DNA of 5,654 nucleotides. It comes from Deltaproteobacteria bacterium. GTDB taxonomy: Bacteria; Desulfobacterota; Desulfuromonadia; Geobacterales; Pseudopelobacteraceae. Positions 1 through 5,356 of the stretch are shown here, one piece after another (within the stretch, counting starts at the first letter, position 1; each line of letters starts with the position of its first letter). Made by a program: the position numbers and the translations under genes. Where the stretch lies: assembly GCA_030654645.1 (NCBI GenBank), contig JAURXC010000267.1:1-5654 (forward strand), in the 5' to 3' direction. A model generated the notes under the pieces. The model saw only the letters and a program-made list of their open reading frames with translations, was not told the origin of the DNA and ran no database searches.

Positions 1-1463
1 CCTTACGCGAGTCACTACCTGAGTACGCACGCTCTCTTTACGAGGCAATGTTTGCTCCTGATGCGCCTCATTCAACCACTCACGTGCTAATTCGTGACTT
101 TGCTCGAAATACTATCGAACTTGCCAGGCGCTTAACTCCAGGAATTTTAAAAGAGGAGCAGATTCAGCATATTTCTCCTCCATTCACTAAAGGTGGGCTT
201 AGGGACTGGAGAGAGTTAGAGCCAGATAAGACTGAAGACCACCCTGATGGCCCCTTTGGCATGGACTTCCGCAATTACACCATTGGAAGATTGGTGCCCG
301 GTCGTAATAACTACGATGACAAGCACCCTGAATATCAAAGAGTACTAAGTCAAATGCGCTGGCGTCTGAATCAGCTTGGATATTCATTTCAGCGATTTGG
401 TGAGATAGACAACCAAATCGCAAGAAGTGCATCTTATGAACGTTCTGAAGAAAATGTTTCCCGCATTGACTGTTATGGCAAAAAATACTCTTGGATCGCA
501 TTCTTTGAGCAGTATGGATTGCGTGATGATGGTGGTTTACTTGATGATGACAGGTATGGTGTAGATTGGCGCGACCCGAGACCAAGTGACGTTGATATCG
601 ACCCCAGTTTTCCAAGTGGGCCAGATGCAATAGAAGTAATTTCCGAAGATTTACTCGGAGACAAGAGTCTACCATTAGATACTTGGATTCTTCAAGGGCC
701 TGGGCCTGATATCGGCCCATATCTAGTGTTGGATAATATAGACGGGGATCCCGGTCCTTGGGTTCTTTTGGATGGCTTCATAAGTCAAGAAGACAAATTT
801 GCGAACCGTGAGTTCTTTGCTTTCCCACGCAGTCTTCTGGTGCGCCAGGAGGACTCTGCCGCGTTCCTGCCACGTCTTGCTAGGCAAAAACTTGGAGGTC
901 GATGGCTTCCTGAAATCCCAGGAGACCATTATATTTTCGGCGGTGAAATACCATGGAGTCCACTATTCCCAACAAATGGATGGACTAGGATTAGCTTCGC
1001 TGATAGGTGGGATGACTCAATTAGCAGTGAGAATGATAATTTTGATGTAATAATCCCTGTAAGATCACACCAATGGGAAAGTTACCACAGTGGAGCAAAT
1101 GAATCTTATTGGGCTAATGTTCCCGCGCGCGAGATCGCGGAGTCGCTAGGATTGTGGCTTCGGCTCCCTTCGTGGGACTTCTACGACCCAAAAGGACAAC
1201 GGGTTACCAGACTTTTGTCCTTAGGATCATCATTCAACAAATCACAGAAGCTCCTTTACCTGCGGCGTGACGCACTAGACCACTTCCTTGGCGAACAGGG
1301 GCTATCGCTTGTATGGGGCGTGTGGGGTGAACGACGAGTAGCAAAGCATGAGGATGTAATGGCAAGAAAAGACACAAATAGCGATTATGCGGACTTTCAG
1401 AGCATTTTCTTGTACGAAAACGGGAACTGTCGTTTGATTGAAACTGCTTCTTGCCGGGCGTAG
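1..1463 (+). CDS. C-terminal part of a large protein, possibly a STAND/AVAST-like defence ATPase (5' end outside window)
   Basis: The reading frame is open from base 3 without a stop, so the first Met (base 48) is probably internal and this is the C-terminal portion of a longer protein. Numbered from that Met, 471 residues are visible. They are soluble in character, rich in Trp, Asp and Arg, with no membrane segment or signal. Noticeable blocks are GKKYSWIAFFE (144-154), DVDIDPSFP (181-189), WVLLDGFISQED (238-249), LLYLRRDALDHFL (402-414) and LSLVWGVWGERR (419-430). These blocks recall, from memory, the C-terminal sensor regions of very large bacterial STAND NTPases of the Avs type, which recognise phage proteins and trigger an N-terminal effector. 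No Walker motifs or effector are visible because that part would lie to the left. It is followed by an HNH protein and a membrane protein on the same strand. The coding assignment is firm; the family assignment is inference and could be wrong. Confidence 0.6.
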   Translation, partial: LRESLPEYARSLYEAMFAPDAPHSTTHVLIRDFARNTIELARRLTPGILKEEQIQHISPPFTKGGLRDWRELEPDKTEDHPDGPFGMDFRNYTIGRLVPGRNNYDDKHPEYQRVLSQMRWRLNQLGYSFQRFGEIDNQIARSASYERSEENVSRIDCYGKKYSWIAFFEQYGLRDDGGLLDDDRYGVDWRDPRPSDVDIDPSFPSGPDAIEVISEDLLGDKSLPLDTWILQGPGPDIGPYLVLDNIDGDPGPWVLLDGFISQEDKFANREFFAFPRSLLVRQEDSAAFLPRLARQKLGGRWLPEIPGDHYIFGGEIPWSPLFPTNGWTRISFADRWDDSISSENDNFDVIIPVRSHQWESYHSGANESYWANVPAREIAESLGLWLRLPSWDFYDPKGQRVTRLLSLGSSFNKSQKLLYLRRDALDHFLGEQGLSLVWGVWGERRVAKHEDVMARKDTNSDYADFQSIFLYENGNCRLIETASCRA

Positions 1464-1541
1464 CGGGCAGCGGTCAGTCGATGGCTAGATGGTCACGTCT
1501 CCAAATCTCAAAAGGATGGAACAAAGGATTTCCCAACTCAC

Positions 1542-1574
1542 GGCTGGACCGGCCCGAAAACTGGCCGGTCAGCC
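1542..1574. terminator. GC-rich hairpin between the two left genes (possible terminator)
   Basis: GACCGGCC (1547-1554) and GGCCGGTC (1563-1570) are perfect inverted repeats around an 8-base loop. The stem continues with GGCT (1542-1545) against AGCC (1571-1574), leaving only G1546 bulged, for 12 pairs in total. It begins about 80 bases after the stop of the upstream gene. No T-run follows on either strand, so it is not a textbook intrinsic terminator. It may instead stabilise or process mRNA, or be a protein-binding site. Confidence 0.4.
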
Positions 1575-1604
1575 TAGTGTTATCCAACTGCCCAGGACGA
1601 ATGA

Positions 1605-2549
1605 ATGAGTAGCACAAAGAAAAAGAAAATTTCTCTATTCCAACGTGGTGCTGCAGCAGCCGAGCGGTATACGGGCACATCAGATCTCTACATGTGTCCC
1701 ATCTGCGGGAACGCGTTCAATATGTCAGACCTTTTGACAGCTAAACTCACGCTAGAACACATACCCCCATCTTCTGTCGGTGGCAAAGGTATCGCTCTTA
1801 CCTGTGAAACATGTAACAAGACCGCAGGCTATACCATCGATGCAGCAGTGAGTGGACGTGCTGATGTGATTAATTTTACTAACGTTATTGCAAATAGTGA
1901 AAGCAGTCTAGGTGTTAAAGCCTGTCTTCAAATTGGAGAAGACAGTGTTAATGTTCAAGTATTATGCGAAGAAGATGGAACTGTAAATTTTTTAATACTC
2001 GGGGATTCTAATAATCCATGTACGGTGGAACGTACAAGTGCGTATATGGAAAGGTTGGCACGAGATCGTGAAGGGGATGGAGAGGTGTTACACGTCGTGT
2101 CACGGGCACGCTATCATGGGCGGATGGCACAGGTTGGCGATCTAAAAACGGCCTTCCTTGCTGCTTTTGCTGCTTTCGGCTACCGTTACGCTCTTGACCC
2201 ACGGCTAGAATTGGTCCGCAGCCAGATCCTTCATCCGTGTGAGCATATAATCGACGGGTGGTCTGTCGCTTTGAATCTGCCTGAAGATCGCCAATATATG
2301 TTGATGATAACAGAGTCGGTAACAGGTGTAGTGGTAAAGCTCGATAAGGTGGGCGTCATCTTACCTTGGTTAGAAAGTCGTAGCGATTTTTATGGCGAGT
2401 TGGCTAGGACATATAGTCCGAACGAACGGCTGCAGTTAAACGGCAAGATTGTAACATGGCCAACTAGGCTTGAGATGGCTCTCGATTTTTATCAGTCGGC
2501 ATATTCCGAGCAGAAAAAGGGAATGGATTTAATTTCTGAGCGCAAGTAA
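1605..2549 (+). CDS. HNH-type zinc-knuckle protein (putative endonuclease)
   Basis: The 314-residue protein begins with a lysine-rich tail (KKKK at 5-8). It then has a compact treble-clef core: CPIC (31-34), LEHIPP (50-55), a Gly-Gly turn, and CETCN (67-71) followed by KTAG. Two CxxC pairs that would hold a structural zinc around an E-H and a closing Asn are typical of HNH nucleases of the C-x2-C...H...C-x2-C-N kind. The usual third His of HNH is not obvious, so catalysis is unproven. The remaining ~240 residues are not recognised; they include hydrophobic strands and no membrane segment. The start is chosen because AGGA (1594-1597) sits 7 bases upstream; an ATG at 1601 hits a stop after three codons. 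It lies 141 bases after the preceding gene and 78 before the next, on the same strand. In such a setting a nuclease could be a defence effector or an accessory, which is inference. Confidence 0.75.
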   Translation: MSSTKKKKISLFQRGAAAAERYTGTSDLYMCPICGNAFNMSDLLTAKLTLEHIPPSSVGGKGIALTCETCNKTAGYTIDAAVSGRADVINFTNVIANSESSLGVKACLQIGEDSVNVQVLCEEDGTVNFLILGDSNNPCTVERTSAYMERLARDREGDGEVLHVVSRARYHGRMAQVGDLKTAFLAAFAAFGYRYALDPRLELVRSQILHPCEHIIDGWSVALNLPEDRQYMLMITESVTGVVVKLDKVGVILPWLESRSDFYGELARTYSPNERLQLNGKIVTWPTRLEMALDFYQSAYSEQKKGMDLISERK

Positions 2550-2562
2550 GGGATTATTCCCA

Positions 2563-2580
2563 ACCGGAGATAGGACCGGT
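2563..2580. repeat. weak inverted repeat after the HNH gene
   Basis: ACCGG (2563-2567) and CCGGT (2576-2580) flank an 8-base spacer, 13 bases after the HNH stop codon. With only five pairs and no T-run, it is at most a weak hairpin. The right arm continues into GGTCAAGCC, which resembles the GGTCAGCC at the end of the stronger hairpin before the HNH gene, so the two intergenic regions may share an element. Confidence 0.25.
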
Positions 2581-2627
2581 CAAGCCGATCAATTCCCACG
2601 ACGTTATGACACTATAAAGGAAAGAAA

Positions 2628-3041
2628 ATGAATCCAATCATCCCCATAATCTCTGTTGTTCTTGTGTTTACGCTCCTCCCAGCAATCTATGGGGCATACA
2701 TCAAGTTATCCGCACGGCTCCTACGCTATCAAGGTATTTCCTGGAAGCAGGGTTTCGTATTTGGACTTATCATCGTCATCTGTAGCGCTCTGATACGAGC
2801 AGCATTGCTCGGTTTTCGACACTCATTGCTGCCACTTGCTCAAGGCATTTTAGTAGTTCTCCTTGCTAACTGGTTAATCGGCAGTTGGTATTTCAGTGGA
2901 CGAGGTGCCAACACTGAAGGGGGGGCGCTTGGCTGGGGCAGAGCAGCGAAATTAACAGGAGTTGCCCTCGTGATGTTGGGCTTTACTGCAGCCATATTGA
3001 TTACTGTCCCGAAAATGCTCGTTCAGAATACAATACCATAA
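2628..3041 (+). CDS. small four-helix membrane protein of unknown function, perhaps truncated
   Basis: The 137-residue product is strongly hydrophobic, with four likely transmembrane helices at about 3-26, 40-62, 66-88 and 106-129. Short basic loops separate them (KLSARLLRY at 26-34), and a Gly-rich loop lies near 91-105. There is no cleavable signal, so it should sit in the inner membrane. A good ribosome site (AGGA at 2618-2621, 6 bases before ATG) supports the start. I do not recognise a family. It follows the HNH gene by 78 bases on the same strand, so co-transcription is plausible. The stop codon TAA at 3039-3041 ends exactly where an antisense group II intron fragment appears to begin. 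The last A of the stop may therefore come from the intron, and the original protein may have been longer. Confidence 0.7.
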   Translation: MNPIIPIISVVLVFTLLPAIYGAYIKLSARLLRYQGISWKQGFVFGLIIVICSALIRAALLGFRHSLLPLAQGILVVLLANWLIGSWYFSGRGANTEGGALGWGRAAKLTGVALVMLGFTAAILITVPKMLVQNTIP

Positions 3042-3160
3042 TCGGGTAGCCGGGGGTTTTTCTCCCCCAGCCCCCACACCACACGGCATGCGGGTGCGCA
3101 CCGGGCGGTTCGATAGAATTACCCGGTACGAGAAAAGAACATGGGCAACCATGCCCGGTC
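3041..3160 (-). mobile_element. 3' fragment of a group II intron (domains V and VI), RT lost
   Basis: Read on the minus strand, the segment ends with the typical tail of a bacterial group II intron: a domain V hairpin, a short linker, a domain VI hairpin, then CTACCCGAT as the 3' end. Domain VI pairs bases 3064-3071 with 3049-3056 (8 pairs, one of them G-U). About 50 further bases upstream on the minus strand (to about 3160) look like domain IV sequence, but their boundary is uncertain. No reverse transcriptase/maturase reading frame and no 5' GTGYG start are present on the right, so this is a dead relic rather than an active element. The identification comes from remembered sequence style plus the fold seen here; a covariance search would settle it. 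Confidence 0.72.
3077..3110 (-). ncRNA. group II intron domain V hairpin
   Basis: On the minus strand ACCGCCCGG-TGCG pairs with CGCA-TG-CCGTGTGGT. This gives a lower stem of nine positions with one C-T mismatch and one G-U, a two-base bulge (TG) on the 3' arm only, an upper stem of four pairs, and a four-base loop CACC. A 34-base hairpin with a two-base 3' bulge is the hallmark of the catalytic domain V of group II introns. The mismatch in the lower stem and the non-GNRA loop fit a decaying copy. Confidence 0.72.
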
Positions 3161-3205
3161 TGGCTCAGCAAGAACTCCCCCCTTGTCCACTCTGAAGCTG
3201 AACCT

Positions 3206-3246
3206 TTAATAACACCCTTGCTTATTAATGGTAAGCGGAATATATT
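3206..3246 (+). promoter_or_regulatory. putative fic promoter with overlapping AT inverted repeat
   Basis: TTGCTT (3218-3223) and TATATT (3241-3246) are separated by 17 bases and would act as -35 and -10 boxes; the -10 matches the consensus in five of six places, the -35 in only three. TTAATAA (3206-3212) and TTATTAA (3222-3228) form a perfect inverted repeat with a 9-base spacer across the -35 box. TTATTAA recurs at 3263-3269, next to the ribosome site. This could be an operator, but AT-rich repeats occur easily by chance. Confidence 0.4.
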
Positions 3247-3280
3247 TTAATAGCAGCATACGTTATTAAGGATTGTTTCC

Positions 3281-4495
3281 ATGAAAACTTCAGATCTGAG
3301 CCCCGACCGGCAAAAGCTGCTTGTTCCCCTGAAGGAGTATCCGGGTGCTTCCGCGCTCGTACCCCCTCCTCCCCCCCGCACACTCGAACTGAAGGAAATT
3401 TTCGGCGATGTAATAAGGGCGCACGAGGCGCTGGGAGCAGTGCAGGCCGCCACATCCAGCCTTCCCAACCCGAACCTTGTCACGAGGACGCTCGACCGTC
3501 GGGAAGCCGTCCGGAGCAGCCAGATCGAGGGAACGTCCTCGGATATCGATCAGGTTCTCGAATATGAGGCGACCGGCAGCGACGACGGACTTCCTCGTGA
3601 CGTTGTGGTGACCCTCAACTACGTCAAGGCATTGCAATACGGCCTGCAACAGGTGGCCATCAGTGGGGCAGCCGCCATGGACCGCACACTTATTGAGATG
3701 CTCCACAGTCACCTTATGGAGGGGACCGACTACAAGGGCACGCCCGGCGAGTTTCGGCAAAGACAGAACTGGATCGGCGGCTATAGAAACATCTACGATG
3801 CGAAATTCGTCCCGCCACCTCATGAATATCTTGGGAATTGCATTGCAAACCTGGAGGAGTTGCTGCGCTACGCGCCTTCAGAGGAAGACCAAACGGAGAT
3901 ATCCATCGTCATCCGCATGGCGATCGTCCACGCGCAGTTCGAGACTATCCACCCCTTCATCGACGGCAATGGCCGCGTAGGCAGGCTCCTCTTACCGCTC
4001 ATGCTGTTCGCCGAAGGCTATCCGCCGGTTTACCTGGCCGGGTTCCTCAAAGAAAACCAGCAGGAATATTATGACACTCTGGGCGCGGTGCAGTTGCGTG
4101 GAGAATGGGTGCCCTGGGTCCGGTTCCTCGCCGAGGGGGTGCAGGTGGCTGCACGGGAGACAATACAAACAGCGGAACGTCTGTCCACCCTTCTCGATCA
4201 GTGGAAGACGCTAATTCGCACCAGCAACGTCCGCAGGGATGCCCTGCCCCACCGACTCCCTGAATACCTCATAGCTCACCCGGTTGTCACGGTCCGCTCA
4301 ATCCAGGAGGCGTTCAACACCTCATTCCCGACGGCAAATGCCGCTTTGAACATCATGCGAGAGAACGGGGTCGTCACGCCACAGACTGAACGCAAACGGG
4401 ACCGGATCTTCATCGCTACGGACGTGATCAGCGTTCTGAATAGCCCCCACTGTTCCAGACCAGTAAACAAATTCGCAGCTCCGCCGACAATTTAA
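3281..4495 (+). CDS. Fic family protein (protein AMP-transferase) with N-terminal inhibitory motif
   Basis: The 404-residue product carries the Fic signature HPFIDGNGRVGR at 224-235 (catalytic H224; D228 for magnesium; the GNGR anion hole and R235 for ATP phosphates). Proteins of this family transfer AMP from ATP to hydroxyl side chains of target proteins in the cytoplasm. The N-terminal part has S79-x3-E83-G84 within SSQIEGT, the (S/T)xxxE(G/N) inhibitory helix. This marks a class II, self-inhibited Fic protein whose Glu blocks productive ATP binding until relieved. The flap region FRQRQNWIGG lies at 158-167. Residues about 325-383 look like a winged helix (VRSIQEAFNTSFPTANAALNIM), common at the C-terminus of this type. 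Length fits the usual 370-400 residues. Start: AAGGA (3268-3272) 8 bases before ATG. It stands alone, so it is not an obvious Fic toxin/antitoxin pair. Its GC content is higher than that of the left block. Confidence 0.95.
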   Translation: MKTSDLSPDRQKLLVPLKEYPGASALVPPPPPRTLELKEIFGDVIRAHEALGAVQAATSSLPNPNLVTRTLDRREAVRSSQIEGTSSDIDQVLEYEATGSDDGLPRDVVVTLNYVKALQYGLQQVAISGAAAMDRTLIEMLHSHLMEGTDYKGTPGEFRQRQNWIGGYRNIYDAKFVPPPHEYLGNCIANLEELLRYAPSEEDQTEISIVIRMAIVHAQFETIHPFIDGNGRVGRLLLPLMLFAEGYPPVYLAGFLKENQQEYYDTLGAVQLRGEWVPWVRFLAEGVQVAARETIQTAERLSTLLDQWKTLIRTSNVRRDALPHRLPEYLIAHPVVTVRSIQEAFNTSFPTANAALNIMRENGVVTPQTERKRDRIFIATDVISVLNSPHCSRPVNKFAAPPTI

Positions 4496-4603
4496 TGCAG
4501 AGATACGGGAATATACAAGGGTCCAATCATCAGGTGGTACAGTCAAGCAGCGGATCTCAGAGAGCGTATAGCCCGCCTTGAAGCGCTACTGATGGGGAAA
4601 TAG
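4496..4603 (+). pseudogene. in-frame open tail after the fic stop, possible gene remnant
   Basis: After the fic TAA the same frame stays open for 35 codons to a TAG at 4601-4603. It ends in a protein-like, helix-forming stretch, ADLRERIARLEALLMGK, with Leu/Ile spaced as in a coiled coil. There is no start codon or ribosome site of its own. It may be the decayed end of another gene or a former longer end of the fic frame; chance is also possible. Confidence 0.25.
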
Positions 4604-4749
4604 CAAATGGTAGTCAACAGGGATACTTGCGGTAGGAAAGGGCTCGCATTTCAACTCTTGATAACCGGGACTCCATTGGACCAAAACACATAGCAGTATA
4701 GTTTTATATACTGATGCCCAGTAATTTTAGACACCGTTGATTTTCGCTT
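4604..4749. other. intergenic region without a recognisable gene
   Basis: This stretch separates fic and its open tail from the convergent yoeB gene. I see no start codon with a credible ribosome site, no RNA gene, and no T-run terminator for either flanking gene. The only structure is the 7-bp inverted repeat listed separately. The sequence GGTGTCTAAAATTACTGGGC (minus strand, about 4717-4736) is loosely like an insertion-sequence end, but no transposase or partner repeat is present. Confidence 0.5.
4694..4713. repeat. perfect 7-bp inverted repeat downstream of yoeB
   Basis: CAGTATA (4694-4700) and TATACTG (4707-4713) flank GTTTTA. The repeat lies about 37 bases beyond the yoeB stop codon, in the position expected for an mRNA 3' hairpin of the toxin-antitoxin transcript. 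It is AT-rich with no clear T-run, so termination is uncertain. It could equally be a protein-binding site. Confidence 0.3.
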
Positions 4750-5001
4750 TCAATAATGATCTCGGCACTGTGCAATCAAGAGGGTATCACCTTCGACGGC
4801 ATACACCAAACGGTGGCAGCTGTCTATTCTGCGAGACCAGAAACCAGCCAGCTGATGCTTGAGCGGTTCCGGCTTACCGATGCCGGCAAAAGGTTCTCGC
4901 TGAATGTCCCGAATAAGCAGATTGATGCGTTTGAGAATCACCTTGTCGGTCACCTGCCAGTAGAGGTAGTCTTCCCATGCCGCGGTTGAGAATTTGATCA
5001 T
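4750..5001 (-). CDS. yoeB: YoeB toxin (RelE-superfamily mRNA interferase)
   Basis: The 83-residue protein is very close to E. coli YoeB throughout. Recognisable blocks are DYLYWQ (11-16), GKPEPLKH (42-49), GFWSRRI (53-59), HRLVYAV (63-69) and the ending RDHY. The catalytic residues known for YoeB correspond to E45, R64, H82 and the C-terminal Y83, and all are present, so the toxin should be active. YoeB binds the ribosomal A site and cleaves mRNA there, halting translation; bound YefM neutralises it. Its ATG overlaps the antitoxin stop by four bases (ATGA at 5001-4998). No strong ribosome site of its own is seen, so its translation is probably coupled to that of yefM, keeping antitoxin in excess. 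Such pairs stabilise the surrounding DNA or act in stress and phage responses. Confidence 0.96.
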   Translation of the reverse strand: MIKFSTAAWEDYLYWQVTDKVILKRINLLIRDIQREPFAGIGKPEPLKHQLAGFWSRRIDSCHRLVYAVEGDTLLIAQCRDHY

Positions 5002-5249
5002 TCCGACAACTCTCTAATCTGCCCACCGCCCGCACGCAGCTCCTCGACTGATTCAAGCAACCGCTTGGCCCCTTGGGGATTCCGGAGCAGGTATGCTGTT
5101 TCTTCAAATGAGTGAAAATCATCAAGGGAAAGGATGACAACCGGTTTGCCGCGCTGGCTGGTCACTACCACGGGATTGTGGTCTTCGTTGACAGAGCGCA
5201 TGACTTCTGCCAGGTGCTGTCTCGTATAAGTATAGGTCAGAGCATTCAT
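4998..5249 (-). CDS. yefM: YefM antitoxin (Phd/YefM family)
   Basis: The 83-residue antitoxin matches the length of E. coli YefM. The N-terminal DNA-binding and dimer domain is seen in YTRQHLAEVM (8-17), VVVTSQRGKPVVILSLDDF (27-45) and SFEETAYLL (47-55). The C-terminal part with NPQGAKRLLESVEEL (57-71) is the segment that wraps and inhibits YoeB. The start at 5249 is preferred over the in-frame ATG at 5291: AAGGAG lies 9 bases upstream of it, the family begins at this place, and the upstream ATG would lie inside the operator. YefM binds the palindromes just upstream and, together with YoeB, represses the pair (conditional cooperativity is known for this family). It is cotranscribed with yoeB, overlapping by four bases. 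Confidence 0.95.
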   Translation of the reverse strand: MNALTYTYTRQHLAEVMRSVNEDHNPVVVTSQRGKPVVILSLDDFHSFEETAYLLRNPQGAKRLLESVEELRAGGGQIRELSE

Positions 5250-5270
5250 AGATTTCGTCTCCTTAGTGAG

Positions 5271-5292
5271 TATGTACATAACGTAGTACATA
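5271..5292 (-). promoter_or_regulatory. YefM-YoeB operator: two TGTACA-type palindromes
   Basis: TATGTACATA (5271-5280) is a perfect 10-bp palindrome with the core TGTACA. A second, imperfect copy, TAGTACATA (5284-5292), follows. Their centres (5275/5276 and 5287/5288) are 12 bp apart. In E. coli the yefM operator is likewise a pair of TGTACA-core palindromes with a centre spacing that I recall as 12 bp. The site lies 22-43 bases upstream of the yefM start, where it would cover the promoter. A clear -10/-35 pair could not be assigned: TTGATT (minus strand, 5308-5303) is the best -35 candidate, with TACGTT 17 bases on as a poor -10. Confidence 0.75.
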
Positions 5293-5356
5293 TCGATTCA
5301 ATAATCAAGAAATTGACCGCATAAACTCAATATCCCCACGGAAGGATATGGCAGCC

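Noticed and set aside
199..720. 173-residue minus-strand open frame inside the left-edge gene
   Set aside because: Antisense shadow: His-rich, low-quality composition, while the + strand frame has coherent protein-like blocks.
3049..3071. Hairpin GCCGGGGG/CCCCCAGC read as a terminator for the membrane-protein gene
   Set aside because: It fits better as domain VI of the antisense intron; no T-run follows on the + strand, though it might still hinder transcription.
2952..3152. Minus-strand 66-residue open frame over the intron tail
   Set aside because: It is a translation of structured intron RNA (domains V/VI) and runs antisense into the membrane-protein gene; no credible ribosome site.
3290..3823. 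177-residue minus-strand open frame inside fic
   Set aside because: Antisense shadow of a clearly recognised Fic gene with intact motifs.
4717..4736. Possible insertion-sequence end (GGTGTCTAAAATTACTGGGC on the minus strand)
   Set aside because: Only a vague resemblance; no transposase, no matching inverted end and no target duplication were found in the window.
4756..4989. Plus-strand 77-residue open frame across yoeB
   Set aside because: It is the complement of the YoeB coding sequence, which is recognised along its full length on the minus strand.
5250..5291. Upstream ATG at 5291 as the yefM start (14 extra residues)
   Set aside because: It would place the start inside the operator; the ATG at 5249 has AAGGAG 9 bases upstream and gives the 83-residue family length.
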